A stretch of DNA of 64,000 bases from Mytilus trossulus (Eukaryota; Mollusca; Bivalvia; Mytilida; Mytilidae), in assembly GCF_036588685.1 (NCBI RefSeq), contig NC_086378.1, positions 12,255,578 to 12,319,577 on the forward strand, written 5' to 3'. Position numbers and translations under genes: made by a program. The notes under the pieces were generated by a model. It searched no databases. It saw only the letters and a program-made list of their open reading frames with translations, and was not told the DNA's origin. Position 1 is the stretch's first letter, and the number at the start of each line of letters is the position of its first letter. Of this stretch, positions 38,001 to 48,119 are shown piece by piece.

Positions 38001-41000
38001 GAGATTTACCAAAAGAGAAGCGTTGTTGGACATATCCATTATTTTTTGTAGACTAATGACCAAACCTATTAAGTTTCGATATTTATCGCAAACAGTAGAA
38101 TTTTGAGAAATATAAGGTAAAAGTGATTAGGCATTTTGAGTAATATAAGATAAAAGAGCTAAAGCATTTTGAGTAATATAAAGACATTTTCACATTTCAA
38201 TCAGGAACTAATTCCTATCAATCGTTTCCAATTGTTAATGCCAATCATTCTAATTGATACCCAACTGCATGAAACCTTTTAATTGTGGATAATTCTAAGT
38301 AAATTAATATTCCGATAATGTGTCATTTTTGTCCAGAATAAAAAAAGACAAATTGTCCTTAAATGACACTTTATTGAAATATTATTTGAAAGGTTATATT
38401 TGTCCTCCAAGTTCCCAGACTTTAAAATATTGTCGAGTAAAATGGTATTCCGATATTGTGTCATTTTTGTCCAGAATAAAAAGACAAATTTTCCTTAAAT
38501 GACACTTTATTGAAATATTATTTGAAAGGTTATATTTGTCCTCCAAGTTCCCAGACTTTAAAATATTGTCGAGTAAAATGGTATTCCGATATTGTGTCAT
38601 TTTTGTCCAGAATAAAAAGACAAATTTTCCTTAAATGACACTTTATTGAAATATTATTTGAAAGGTTATATTTGTCCTCTAAGTTCCCAGACTTTAATAT
38701 TGTCGAGTAAAATGGTATTCCAATAATGTGTCATTTTTGTCCAGAATAAAAAAAAGACAAATTTTCCTTAAATGACACTTTATTGAAATATTATTTGAAA
38801 GACAGTTGCCTTCAATATCCTGTTCAAATTCAAAATTCAAAATTAAACAGATAAATTGGAATTTTTAAGGATATTTTCATTTCTTTAACAAATAATTAAA
38901 TTTCTCTCTTTTCTGTTTCAATAGGCTTCACAGAGTGGTTATGACGCCTTAGTGTATGCAGCCAAGAGGGAGTATGCTGTACTGCCAAATGATCAAGTGA
39001 CCGAAGCAACACACGTAGAAAGTCACACTCTCAGTACAGATTACCTTTCGCAAGTTATAATGCACCAACAGAATATGTCAACACACGGTGTTCCGAAATC
39101 CACAACACCTGATGGAAATTGTTTTTTTCATTCCATATCCGTTGCGTTATATGGAACTGAGCAGCATTCATTGGAGTTTCGTCTACGTACATGTCTACAA
39201 ATGTGTTTACATCCAGAACTCTACAAAAACCGTCCGGATGTCAACGACATATTTATACTGTCTCCATCATATGAAGAATCCGTATTAGACTGTTCTAGAC
39301 CAGCAGCGTACTCTTCAATTTGGACAATGATTGCAGCATCTGATGCCCTTGGTATTGCCATTTCTTCCATTTACCCAGCAATTAATGGTCAGCAGGACCT
39401 TGCTGTCCAGGTGTTGAACACTGTTTTCGGAGCTAGTACAACGTTACAGCCAAACTCTACAATCAGCATATTGTGGACACATACATCGTTAGCCTCAAAC
39501 CCGTGCGGTACCTGGACACCAAATCATTTCGTCCCAATTTTAGAAGACAATTCTAATAACATAACATTTGTACCCCAATCTCATAGCTCTCCACGCGTAA
39601 ATACCTCCATTCCTTTAAACGATACTGTGGAAGACTCGACAGATAACACCATACTCCTTTCTCCAAATATAAGTATTAACCAAGATGTAGATGACGTTAA
39701 CGTTAACATTGAAGATGACGATAGCATTGAAGAACCAGTTGTTGATAGTGTTGATGACGAATATCCAGTTCCTGATGGCGTTAATTTTCTTCCACTCGGT
39801 AAATTCATGTCTGCAAGAGAATGTTTCTCATACATTAATAAAAAAGAACAGGTTTTTGATGACTGTCCCTCTGGTAATAAATCCAATTCATGGTTTCTAG
39901 TAAATAACAACGCAAACACCCTTACCAGCGACAAGAAAAGAAATTACTTTGACGATTGTGGAACATGGAATACCAACAAAAGCCGCACCCATCTTCAGGA
40001 CTACTGTATAAGTGACAATTTTCGGACAATTTTCAAAAAAAACGATCAGTACTGTTTAAAGCAACGCATTAAAGGTCAAGTGGTATGGACCCCTCTAGAA
40101 CCCCAGCCTCCACAATCCGATGTAGCTACTATGCATCGTTACGAGACAGTTTTAAAATCAAATGATGCATTCAAGAAACTGTGGACAAACAATAATGCGG
40201 AAAGTATTAACCATGTTTTTAAGGTTGCAATTAAGTGGAAACCCCAGTCTACTCCAGAGTTAATCAAAAAACTTTATGACTGTGTGCTGGTACAGTTTGT
40301 ACACCTCAGAGGATGTCTTCATGACCACGGAGACTATGCATTAATATTCAGTGAAACACATTACAAGATCAGTGACCAAATTTGGAGATGTAAAACAGAG
40401 CAAGAAAAATTGACAATTTTTGAAAATTTTCTCCTAGACAAGAAAAGAAAAAGAAAAATAACCATGATAAGTTCCTCCGATGGGAAATATTCTGTTGTAA
40501 ACAAGGCCAAAAACATTGCCAAGAAACCTTGCCAAAGAAAACGGCCAGTAAACGAGAGAACACAAAAACGATAACCACTCTGCTTTATTTATGTTGTAAA
40601 TTATGTAAATCATGTATATATAGTCATTGATGTAATAAATAATTATATGAAAATATTTGTCACTTGTATTTGTTAGTAAGAATTTTAACAGAAAAAAGAA
40701 ATCGATACCAAACAAAAAAGGATAGTAAGATATACACAAAATAAAAGTAATATATACACACAGAATGTAGAAAAAGAATAAATTTTATTTCCCAAAGGGC
40801 ATAAACATTAAAACATCAATTATTTTCACAATACAGTACACACAATGACATAAAAAAAAAGATTAATAAGAACTATTTGGTTCTTAAAGAATATGTAGAA
40901 TCAATAGAATGTAATCCGGAAAGTAGTGATGAATCCGGAAACGTTTTTCTTTATATATAGATTATCGACTTTCACATTGATAGATCCTCATAAAAATAAA

Positions 41001-44000
41001 AATAAATGATGATATTATGCGTTATTTAATCTATTTCATCGTATTATTGTACAATTTCACAGTTTTTCATAGTGATTAGCATTTTTTGGGGTGTTCGGTG
41101 GTATTCGGTGGTGTGCGGTGGTGTTCGGTGGTGAAAAGACCCACCCCTAACTGGACAAGATCTAGACGGGCACATGGTTTTAGGTTCTTCTTGTGCCCCA
41201 TAATGGCCATATGGAGACATATCATATGATTGTTTGTGCAATTTTGAATAAGACAAAATCATCAACGTAAAACCAAGGACGTATATTAGTTATATGTCCT
41301 TGCTAAAACAAAGAAACGAGATACATGAATCAATTTATACTTATGTGACGATAGAGTGAGATAACCCTAATGTCTAGTCCAAATAAAGACATAATTACTA
41401 AAGACTAATATGACGTTTGGCAAGGCTATTTAAAAATTTACTGGGATGCCTTCTTCTAACGTTATAACACAGAAGCCATTTTTTACGTCTGGAGATTGAG
41501 AGCAAATTTTGGGGGGGAACTAATGATGTCTTGAAAGGCTATTATATTTTTTTTCTTTGACGCCTTACTTTACTTCGACGTCATAATGCTGAAGTCGCCA
41601 TTTTCGGTTGGACTGTGAGAGCATATTTTGCTCTAAACTTTGAGACCCAATTTAGCCATCAAATTTTCATTGAAGGTTAAAAAAATTTGCATATATATAA
41701 ATTCTTACCTTTTAAGTGTTTGTCTTTAGTCTTTAGAAGTGTCAACTTGACACTATAATCTCTCTGTAATTTGAATCACACTGGTAAATTTACGTCACTT
41801 TTGTATCATTGGTACATTTGTATTAATAATGTGGCACTGCAGAAAAAAATATATAACTAAATGAATAATTTAATAATTAATTACCAAAAAAAAAAAAAAA
41901 AAAAATTAAAATTGAATAAATTATTAACCCTTATAAAACCTTAACTATCTATATTGTGAACCTTCCAGTATCTTTAATAAAGACCCCTAACAAATGTTGA
42001 ATATCTTCTATGTGATGTTTGTAAGTATCATTTTCTGTTGTTGCTAACAATACTTCAGATTCAAGTGTTAGTTTTGCTGTTATGAAGTAGAGTGCTGAGC
42101 GAAGTTTTTTTCTAGCCTCCTCATAATTTTCACAATCCAGTAGGTAATGTTCAACTGTTTCTACTTGTCCACAGCTGCATTTGTCGATGAGTGCTGGGCA
42201 TATTGTTGATTTGTAAAAGTTTAAATTGCAATATCCTGTTCTTAGACTAGTAGTTATTCTATATATTTCAGTTGACGGCTTGTCTTTTGGAAGTGTATTT
42301 TTTACATTTTGTTGAAAGGCATAATATCAATAATAATGTGCAAAATATTTCCAGTTAATCCCTACAGAATTAATAATATAAGTAACAATTCCATCCGAGG
42401 CGGGAACATGTCGACTGCATTTTTTAAAATGTTTGTCTGACTTCTTTTTAGGAGATTATTCAATAATTTTTACACCAAACTCGGTAAAACCTGAATATCC
42501 CGAACTATTGTTTTACATTATCCAGAAATTCAGGTCAGTCAAAATGAACCGAGTTTGGTTCAAAAATATATTTTATACTACAAAAAATGAAGCATCTTGA
42601 GGAAAAATCAGCTAAACCTCCCTCTCTAAATTCCCTCTCTCAAAGCCCAACTGAACATATGAGTTTGGCATTATGACGTTGAAGTAAGGCGTCAAAGAAA
42701 ATAAATATAATAGCCTTTCAAGATGTCATAATTATTTGGACTAGGGGGAACTTTGACATCTAATTTTGACAATAAATTTTCATTGCCAGTTAAAAAAATT
42801 TACGTAGTTACAAAGTCCTACCTTTTTTGTTCTTATTGATGTAAAATATTTCCAGAAATATCCAAAAGAAAGGATTAAATAAGATACGATTCCATTTGAA
42901 GTGGGGGAATATTTATTTTGTTTGGAAATGATTTCCCACAATTACCAACGAAATGTCACTTCTGGTGAGTATAAAATTTAAAATCCGGTATATTTTAATG
43001 GATTCGAATTTGCGGAACGTTCGATTTACATTGCTGAAAATTTGGGTCTGTCAAATTTTAACGTTTTTTTAAATTTTACTTTCACCGGAAGTGACGTTTC
43101 GTTGGTAATTGTGGGAAATCATTTCCAAACAAAATAAATATTGACAGGAGGTACATTTACTATAAGCAAGTAACAAGACAAAACTGAATTTTGCAATGTT
43201 TGTTTATTGTTTAATTTTTTTTTTTTTTAATTCTTTATTTATTTAAAGAGAATTGCCAACAGCCAGAGGCTACGCGTGGATCTCCTCAACATAGATATAT
43301 ACAGATTCACAATTATCAAAGTATTTGAATACAAACATGTTAAACACAAGACAAGACAATATGTACAGGACAAGACATACAAATACTACACACCCATCCA
43401 ATCACTCGCTCATTCTTACTCACATGCACACGAATTAACAAACATGTATGATTCAGTAATATAAAATAGTGATTATGGAAAGACAATTTTGAGCACAATC
43501 AGGTCAAAAAAGTTTTTAAGCTATCGAGAAAATCTGTAAATCGAAACACACACTCAAACAACTCTAAATTAGTATCATCAGACAAATCATCACTACCTTC
43601 TATTAATATTTTGCTCAGATAGTTGGGACATAGATCCCGCAACATTGCTATATTTATATCTGGACAAAGCAGATTCTTAATTCCAAGTAGAAGAGTAATC
43701 CGATAGTTCGTGTAACGGGCGCAATGAATTAAATAGTGCTCAGTGTTTTCAATGCAGTTACCTGGGCAGAAATCGCAAAACCTATTTAATGTTAGATTAT
43801 ATTTATACAAGTGGTCATTAAGTTTATTGTTTGCCATCTTTGTTATAAATAAATTGAAATTTGTAGATGGTGCCCTTGTAGTTTTATCTTTCAGAACTTG
43901 AAATTAGTAACCTAAACCATAGTTATATTTATTAAATAATACGATTAAAACATCCCTAATACTACCATATGGCATGTGTCTTACATATATTCACATTTGA

Positions 44001-47000
44001 TGTATGTAAATACCGCATTCAGAACAAGTCTATATAGAAAAAGTTGGATTATTTAATTTAATAAAAGTGTAATGAACTGGCTGTATCTGTATTTACCTTA
44101 CACAATATCCTCATTTCATTATGGATTAATCATGACAAAAAAATAAGTGTTCAGTATCAATTGTCAAAATCAGAATTGGAACTAAGAATGTGCAATTGCA
44201 ATAAGAGGTGATGACTTTATTTATATCATGTGTTCCATTAATTTCTTACAGTTTCCATTGAAAATTGTATCATTGACTCATCTTTCTTCAACTTTGTACT
44301 TGTTTGGCTTTATAAATATTTTGATATGAGCATCACTAACTAGTCGTATGTGGACGAAACGTGTGTCTGGCGTACTAAATTATAATCCTGGTACCTTTGA
44401 TAACTATTATCCACAAATATTCATTTAAAATTTTGAGCACTGGAGTCAGATGCTATTTCATTGTCTGGAAGATTAGCTTCTGTCAAATATTCATTACAAC
44501 CCAAGCATGAGAGCAATTTTATAGGGTCGAAAAAAATCAGTTGAAATGGGCTTTACTCAACAGATTGATACAATGCTGAAAAAAACTTTTAACTAAAAAC
44601 AGACTGGTTGTGGTATTTGGGTTAATATCTCTAATGCTTTTCAAGTTAATGAGGAAATCAAAAGTTGTGTGTAAACAAAAAAATCTCTTGAGTAGTGATA
44701 TTGGACAGGTTTATATTTTTAACAAGTAACTGAACTTAACCATTTGTGTTAATTTGGAAAATAGAGGAACATAGAATAAATTGTGAAAAACTATTGCGAT
44801 AGAAAATGTATTTTAAGTATTAATTTTTTCCAAACACGAAAGGATTTTTAGGGGTATGCTAATTAACAGAAAAAAGAGTCTCACGACACTTGGTATCCCG
44901 AAATATTTTACCACATTCATGACATATGTGAAAATGTTCCAGCTTTTAAAACAGCCTTCATACATATCAAAGTTTACTATATGGACTCAGCTTTAGAAAA
45001 AAAAACTGCCTATGGAAAATCAATTGAGAATATTGACCCACTAATAAATCCCATCAACAATAGAGATATGAGATAACTCACAGTTACTGACAGCTAGTTT
45101 GAGACCAATAACAACTAATATAAAAAATCAAGCATCTAAAATTAAAATATCAATCAGTACACAACCAAAATCCAATGGATTTATAAGTGTAAAGACGTTA
45201 ACTTGAAAAATAAACCTACATGTATACTATGATCACTGATGATTGATAAAATACATACAGTTCTTGCATTGTAAACAGTTTGTTCAGTATTCTGATGTGT
45301 TTGTCATTATTCTGATATGCATTATATATTTGCAGTATGTTCAGAACAACAAGGGAGCAGATAATGACTGGTTTAGACTGGAGTCTAATAAGGAGGGTAC
45401 CAGGTGGTTTGGAAAGTGTTGGTACATACATGAACTACTCAAGTATGAATTTGATCTAGAATTTGATGTAAGTGCATTGTAGTTTAGAAGTGGTTTTGTT
45501 AAAGGTAATGGGTTATTGTTCCTTAGGATACAGAAAATAAGGTTAAAGGATGATAAAAGAAAATTAATGAACATTACCCAGTATTGTAATTATATATAAG
45601 CACATACATGTACATGACATACGACTTCGTTACATATTTGGTTAATCATGTGTTAACCATACACCAACCCTATGATGTGATATTTATTAAGTTTTGCATG
45701 CACTCTCCATTTATGAGTCTTAAAATATCTCCAAGATGAATGCATTTCGCCATAACTTTTAAACATGTTGGAAGTAGGTTTGCTATAATGTTATTACATT
45801 TAACATCATGTTCAATATTATGTTATTCTTCTAAAACACCTGTTTTTAGTTTTATCTGGAAAGCTAATTAAAGTTCAAATTTCAGTGAAAAAATATGTTG
45901 AATAAAGTTTTTATCATGACTTTTACAATTAAGCTGTGAAAAAAAATTGGGAAAGGAAATGAGGAATGTGTCATAGCGACACCAACCCGACCATTAGAGC
46001 AGACAACAACCGAAGGCCACCAATGGGTCTTCAATGTAGAGAGAAACCCCTGCACCTGGAGGCATCCTTCAGCTAGCCCCTTAAAAAATATGTATACTAG
46101 TTCAGTGATAATGGACGTCATACTTACCTCAAATTATATACAAGAAACTAAAATTAAAAATCATACAGACTAACAAAGGCCAGAGTCTCCTGACTTGGGA
46201 CAGGCGCAAAAAAGTTTTTAGATAATTGTTACAGTATTATCAGATTATGATACATGTAAATTACATGATAAGTGTGTGAATCACAGTCTTCACGACGAAC
46301 ATTTAACAGGTCCGGAGCTCAATTTTTGAAATTTTTTAGTTAGATTCTGTTGGCCTGTAGATATGATTTTTACAGGCCCGAGAGCATTTTTACAAGCCTA
46401 GGCTGCCACTCAGTGTGAAGACTGGAATCAACTGTAACATGTGTAATATTCTAACTATGCACTTTTTTGGTACATTTCAGGTTCCAGTTATGTATCCCAC
46501 CACAGCACCAGAATTAGCAATCCCAGAATTAGATGGTAAAACAGCAAAAATGTACAGGTATGCTTCAGTCAACAATCGACTTACTTTTAGTTTTTATCTG
46601 CAGTTTTTTATTCAATTCAATTCAATATTTTATTTATCTTGTGATCACCATGCATGTGCATTCACTTAATCAGAAAAAATACATTTATATACATGTATAA
46701 GCCAATCTGTACAGATGTATGAGAGATGATTACAACTTAAACAACATGTATGTACATTAGAAATTAGTCATGACGGTTAATAAAATACAGCATAATTGTG
46801 ATATTATTTACAATATGAAACTTCTCCGTGTCTTTTGAGAATATCGACACATTTTGGCACATATTCTAATAATATCTTGATCCAAAAATCAAAATTGATT
46901 ACATTTAGGAAACAGCACACCTGATAACTTTTGACTTATTATATGTAATTGGTTAATTTTTTTTTTATGTTCTTGCATTTATTACTTTTATTGCGGCTTG

Positions 47001-48119
47001 CTAGAAAAACCTGCTGTAAATTTTGAATTTATATAATTTTTGAATTTTGTAATCATGTTCTTTTGCCCATTAAACACTGATTGACATCATTGGTTTGTTG
47101 TGCTAACTATTAGTTATATAATTCACTGTCTTTTATGGTTTGAATATATTCATTTTTATAGTGGATTTGGAAAAAAGTTATAACAACTTATATTAACCTT
47201 TTTCCACTTTGCTGGTGCGAGTGATGCCTTGTAGCAACATTAGCTTGCTCTTTTTCTACATCTACAAGGGTGTTGTTTACTTGCAAGAGATATTGCTCTC
47301 TCTTTTAATTATTGTCACCTTCCGACAGACTATCATCCTTTGTCAAGACAATACCTATACCATTAAATGGTGTCAAGGGAGAGCTGAAAACTCAGTCCCT
47401 GAAATTTTCTTCCCAGAAATGAGATCGAAATTGGGACCTTTGTGTTTGTATTCCGATGAGTTTACCACTACACACATCTCTCTCTAGATTCATGCAAGTG
47501 TTCACAGCATGCCACATCTGACATCACTGTAAACCATTCTGCAACATCCTGATTAATTATTCTAATTAAAAAACTAAAATAATTGAAGAAATTCTGTTAT
47601 ATTTCAGAGGTGGAAAGATTTGTTTAACAGACCATTTTAAACCATTATGGGCCAGAAATGTACCCAAGTTTGGAATAGCACATGCCATGGCATTAGGAGT
47701 AAGTTATTTTAGAAAACTATTAATGCGAATCGAATTTGAATTACATGTGAACTCATCAGCATTAGAAAAAATATTTCTCTTCTTTTTGTCAGAATTGAAA
47801 AAAATATTTATTTGATTATTTTTCTATATTTTTTTTACCAATTACTAGTTTGAAATTTTAATTGATTTTTAATGCATTATTTAAATTCTCAGCACCACGG
47901 TGGATTGGAACATCTAAAAATAAACAATTGGTAAAAAAGTTAATTTTATATATTTTATATTGGTAATGATTGTACAGTAAGTAGGAACCATGTGACATTT
48001 TATTCTATTTACTTATTTTACTTCAGCTTGGACCATGGTTAGCCGTAGAAGTACCAGACTTAATACAGAAAGGAATAATTACTCACAAGGACAATTTAAC
48101 AATAGGTGCTTCTTCTTGA
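35032..48119 (+). CDS. UFC1: UFM1-conjugating enzyme 1, five exons
   Basis: E2-like enzyme that accepts UFM1 from UBA5 and passes it, with UFL1, to targets such as ER-associated ribosomal proteins. Exons: 35032-35154, 45336-45467, 46481-46557, 47608-47698, 48027-48119; phases 0,0,2,0 join to 171 residues (human 167). Recognisable blocks in order: [76 protein letters not shown] and [15 protein letters not shown]. The catalytic cysteine in GGKIC falls at residue 116, the same number as in human UFC1, and the family's TAK motif precedes it. The last ~10 residues (DNLTIGASS) differ from vertebrates. The exon 1 donor is CAG/GTCCGA, weak beyond the GT; all others are strong. Intron 1 is 10.2 kb, mostly transposon-derived, with a DNA transposon starting 36 bp inside it. 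Confidence 0.97.
35191..35257 (+). repeat. Left terminal inverted repeat of the PHD-OTU transposon
   Basis: 67 bp; 3 mismatches to the right copy. Made largely of a 10 bp unit (ACACCACCGA) with one variant unit containing CGCACACC. Confidence 0.95.
35258..36679. other. Non-coding 5' part of the transposon
   Basis: No convincing coding sequence. Near 36090-36200 are GTGAATAAAG and CAAATAAAGTATTCATTC, which resemble the tail of an older retroelement or gene. Two copies of TTCCTGTAAAT followed shortly by ATTGG lie near 36553 and 36616, upstream of the TATA box, possible promoter elements. Confidence 0.5.
36680..36687 (+). promoter_or_regulatory. TATA box of the transposon gene
   Basis: TATATATA, 77 bp upstream of the ATG at 36764; initiation about 30 bp downstream would leave a 5' UTR near 50 bp. 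Confidence 0.65.
36764..40574 (+). CDS. Transposon protein: PHD finger - OTU protease-like - transposase-type C-terminus, two exons
   Basis: Proposed exons 36764-37021 and 38925-40574: the donor TTG/GTAATT and acceptor TTTCAATAG are both phase 0 and join two open frames into ~635 residues; the splice is inferred. Residues 17-66 form a C4HC3 PHD finger (C17, C20, C31, C34, H39, C42, C63, C66) with WYHYDC. An OTU-like domain follows: [10 protein letters not shown] holds the putative nucleophile (C152) and NHFVPI the putative catalytic His (H287). Then come an acidic Asp/Glu-rich linker, a block FDDCGTW (429-434 for DDCGTW), a block [12 protein letters not shown] (NNNAESIN at 508-515) like the C-terminal part of Mutator-type transposases, and a basic tail with KKRKRKI. 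Only ~75 residues separate the last two blocks, too few for an RNase H-fold DDE domain. TATA upstream and AATAAA 60 bp downstream suggest it is transcribed. OTU activity is inferred from motifs only. Confidence 0.8.
37431..37533. repeat. Inverted repeat inside the transposon intron
   Basis: ATAGCACACTT...TTGTTAATTGTGA (37431-37468) is inverted as TCACAATTAACAA...AAGTGTGCTAT (37501-37533), with a 32 bp loop. A further direct copy of ATTGTTAATTGTGAT occurs near 37341. Confidence 0.8.
37761..38063 (-). CDS. Antisense ORF in the transposon intron, acidic C-terminus, unrecognised
   Basis: Opposite strand to the PHD-OTU gene and wholly inside its intron. The 100-codon frame could start at MVISLQK or at an internal MDMSNNAS, where a possible splice acceptor (GGTCATTAG) lies just upstream. 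The sequence has regularly spaced Leu/Ile and charged residues (possible helical bundle or coiled coil, [19 protein letters not shown]) and ends in a strongly acidic tail SSDEDEE. It matches no family I recognise. It may be a second transposon gene or chance; the acidic tail and amphipathic pattern are the only positive evidence. Confidence 0.4.
   Translation of the reverse strand: MVISLQKIMDMSNNASLLVNLYNEICLLNDEFYKICDKMFTITDHTEQKECMLKLKRLSYKTYLLSDQYKKLKVTDEMEDQKIEEALDSLPELSSDEDEE
38099..38190. repeat. Three 33 bp direct repeats
   Basis: TTTTGAGAAATATAAGGTAA and close variants begin at 38101, 38134 and 38167, period 33. They lie just upstream of the antisense ORF (on its strand), so they could belong to its promoter. 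Confidence 0.8.
38309..38802. repeat. Tandem repeat of 134-138 bp, four copies, each with an internal palindrome
   Basis: TGTCATTTTTGTCCAGAATA recurs at 38321, 38459, 38595 and 38729. Each unit contains GTGTCATTT and, about 30 bp on, its exact inverse AAATGACAC, so each can fold as a hairpin. The array lies in the intron of the PHD-OTU gene, 120 bp before the proposed acceptor. Short open frames across it are repeat by-products. Confidence 0.9.
40634..40639 (+). terminator. Polyadenylation signal of the transposon gene
   Basis: AATAAA 60 bp after the stop codon of the PHD-OTU frame and about 440 bp before the right inverted repeat. Confidence 0.7.
41079..41145 (-). repeat. Right terminal inverted repeat of the PHD-OTU transposon
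   Basis: Inverse of 35191-35257 with three differences; followed directly by the second copy of CCTAACTGGAC. Confidence 0.95.
41510..42745. repeat. Inverted and direct repeat block interrupted by a LINE fragment
   Basis: The stretch TGATGTCTTGAAAGGCTATT to GACGTCATAATGC (41522-41594) is inverted as GCATTATGACG to AATAGCCTTTCAAGATGTC (42668-42728). Separately, the sequence around 41660-41715 continuing at 42337-42420 is directly repeated at 42770-42910 without interruption, so the latter represents an empty-site relative of the interrupted copy. A related motif (AGCCTTTCAAAGACGTCATA) also occurs near 33159 beside the other LINE copy. Confidence 0.65.
41722..42327 (-). pseudogene. Second copy of the RNase H LINE 3' end
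   Basis: Nearly identical to 33282-33895. It begins (3' end, minus strand) in the same CTAAAGA repeat and is 5'-truncated earlier, in the region between RNase H and the zinc knuckle. Here the frame after DCENY reads on ([11 protein letters not shown]...) to a stop after DTGRFTI, showing that the element's protein extends ~60 residues beyond the zinc knuckle and that the stop in the other copy is a mutation. A run of A at 41887-41905 within the 3' UTR is longer than in the other copy. Confidence 0.85.
42908..43142. mobile_element. Foldback/MITE-like element with ~62 bp inverted arms
   Basis: AATATTTATTTTGTTTGGAA to CTTCTGGTGA (42908-42970) is inverted at 43081-43142 with few mismatches, including the 20-mer TTTCCCACAATTACCAACGA. 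The ~110 bp middle is unrelated. No clear target duplication was identified. Confidence 0.8.
43207..43906 (-). pseudogene. 5'-truncated LINE 3' end, second family
   Basis: A minus-strand frame of about 135 codons (stop to 43499) ends in a zinc-binding motif [20 protein letters not shown] (C-x2-C, H-x4-C), the arrangement found after the reverse transcriptase in many LINEs. Upstream residues ([17 protein letters not shown]) fit the same region. It is followed by a ~270 bp 3' UTR and a poly(A)-like end (T-run on the plus strand at 43215-43228). No RT or RNase H is present. Sequence is unrelated to the LINE at 33282-34605. Confidence 0.75.
44290..44402 (+). repeat. Dispersed repeat with a degenerate hammerhead-like core
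   Basis: The stretch ATGAGCATCACTAACTAGTC...GGACGAAACGTGTGTCTGG...GTACTAAATTATAATCCTGG matches, from memory, a bivalve repeat that usually reads CTGATGAGTC...GACGAAAC, i.e. the two conserved strands of a hammerhead ribozyme around a short stem. Here the first strand reads CTAACTA, so the catalytic core is lost, while the GTC/GAC stem and GAAAC remain. Ribozyme ancestry is inference. Confidence 0.4.
44420..45335. other. UFC1 intron 1, remainder
   Basis: AT-rich, no coding potential and no repeat I recognise; ends in the acceptor ATATTTGCAG. Confidence 0.6.
45945..46215 (+). repeat. Dispersed repeat in UFC1 intron 2
   Basis: Contains CCGACCATTAGAGCAGACAA, GGCCACCAATGGGTCTTC, TAGTTCAGTGATAATGGACG and TCCTGACTTGGGACAGGCGC, all matching from memory a repeat frequent in mussel genomic and transcript sequence. 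Only one copy is in the window. Confidence 0.55.
47410..47490 (-). repeat. Possible tRNA-derived SINE remnant in UFC1 intron 3
   Basis: On the minus strand GTGTAGTGGTAAACTCATCG, then GGAATACAAACACAAAGGTCC, then TTTCGATCTCATTTC resemble a tRNA A box, anticodon arm and B box (GGTTCGANTCC) in order and spacing, with several substitutions. It cannot encode a working tRNA. Confidence 0.4.

Larger units (their letters stand above)
35191..41145 (+). mobile_element. DNA transposon (Mutator-like?) with 67 bp TIRs and 11 bp target duplication, carrying a PHD-OTU gene
   Basis: Ends are 67 bp inverted repeats (35191-35257 and 41079-41145) identical at 64 of 67 positions, beginning GGTTGGTCTTTTCACC and GGTGGGTCTTTTCACC. 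Each contains a 10 bp sub-repeat (ACACCACCGA) in tandem. The sequence CCTAACTGGAC directly flanks both ends (35180-35190 and 41146-41156), an 11 bp target site duplication. Long duplications of 8-11 bp and an NNAESxN block in the encoded protein point to the Mutator-like (MULE) superfamily, although I see no intact DDE catalytic domain. Contents in order: non-coding 5' part, TATA box, PHD exon, intron with tandem repeats and an antisense ORF, OTU exon, AATAAA. The close similarity of the TIRs suggests a fairly recent insertion into UFC1 intron 1. Confidence 0.92.

Noticed and set aside
38952..40574. Start of the OTU frame at 38952
   Set aside because: That codon is GTG and the open frame continues upstream to a splice acceptor at 38924, so it is internal to an exon.
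47209..47487. 92-codon frame in UFC1 intron 3
   Set aside because: Overlaps a tRNA-like repeat remnant on the other strand and matches no protein.
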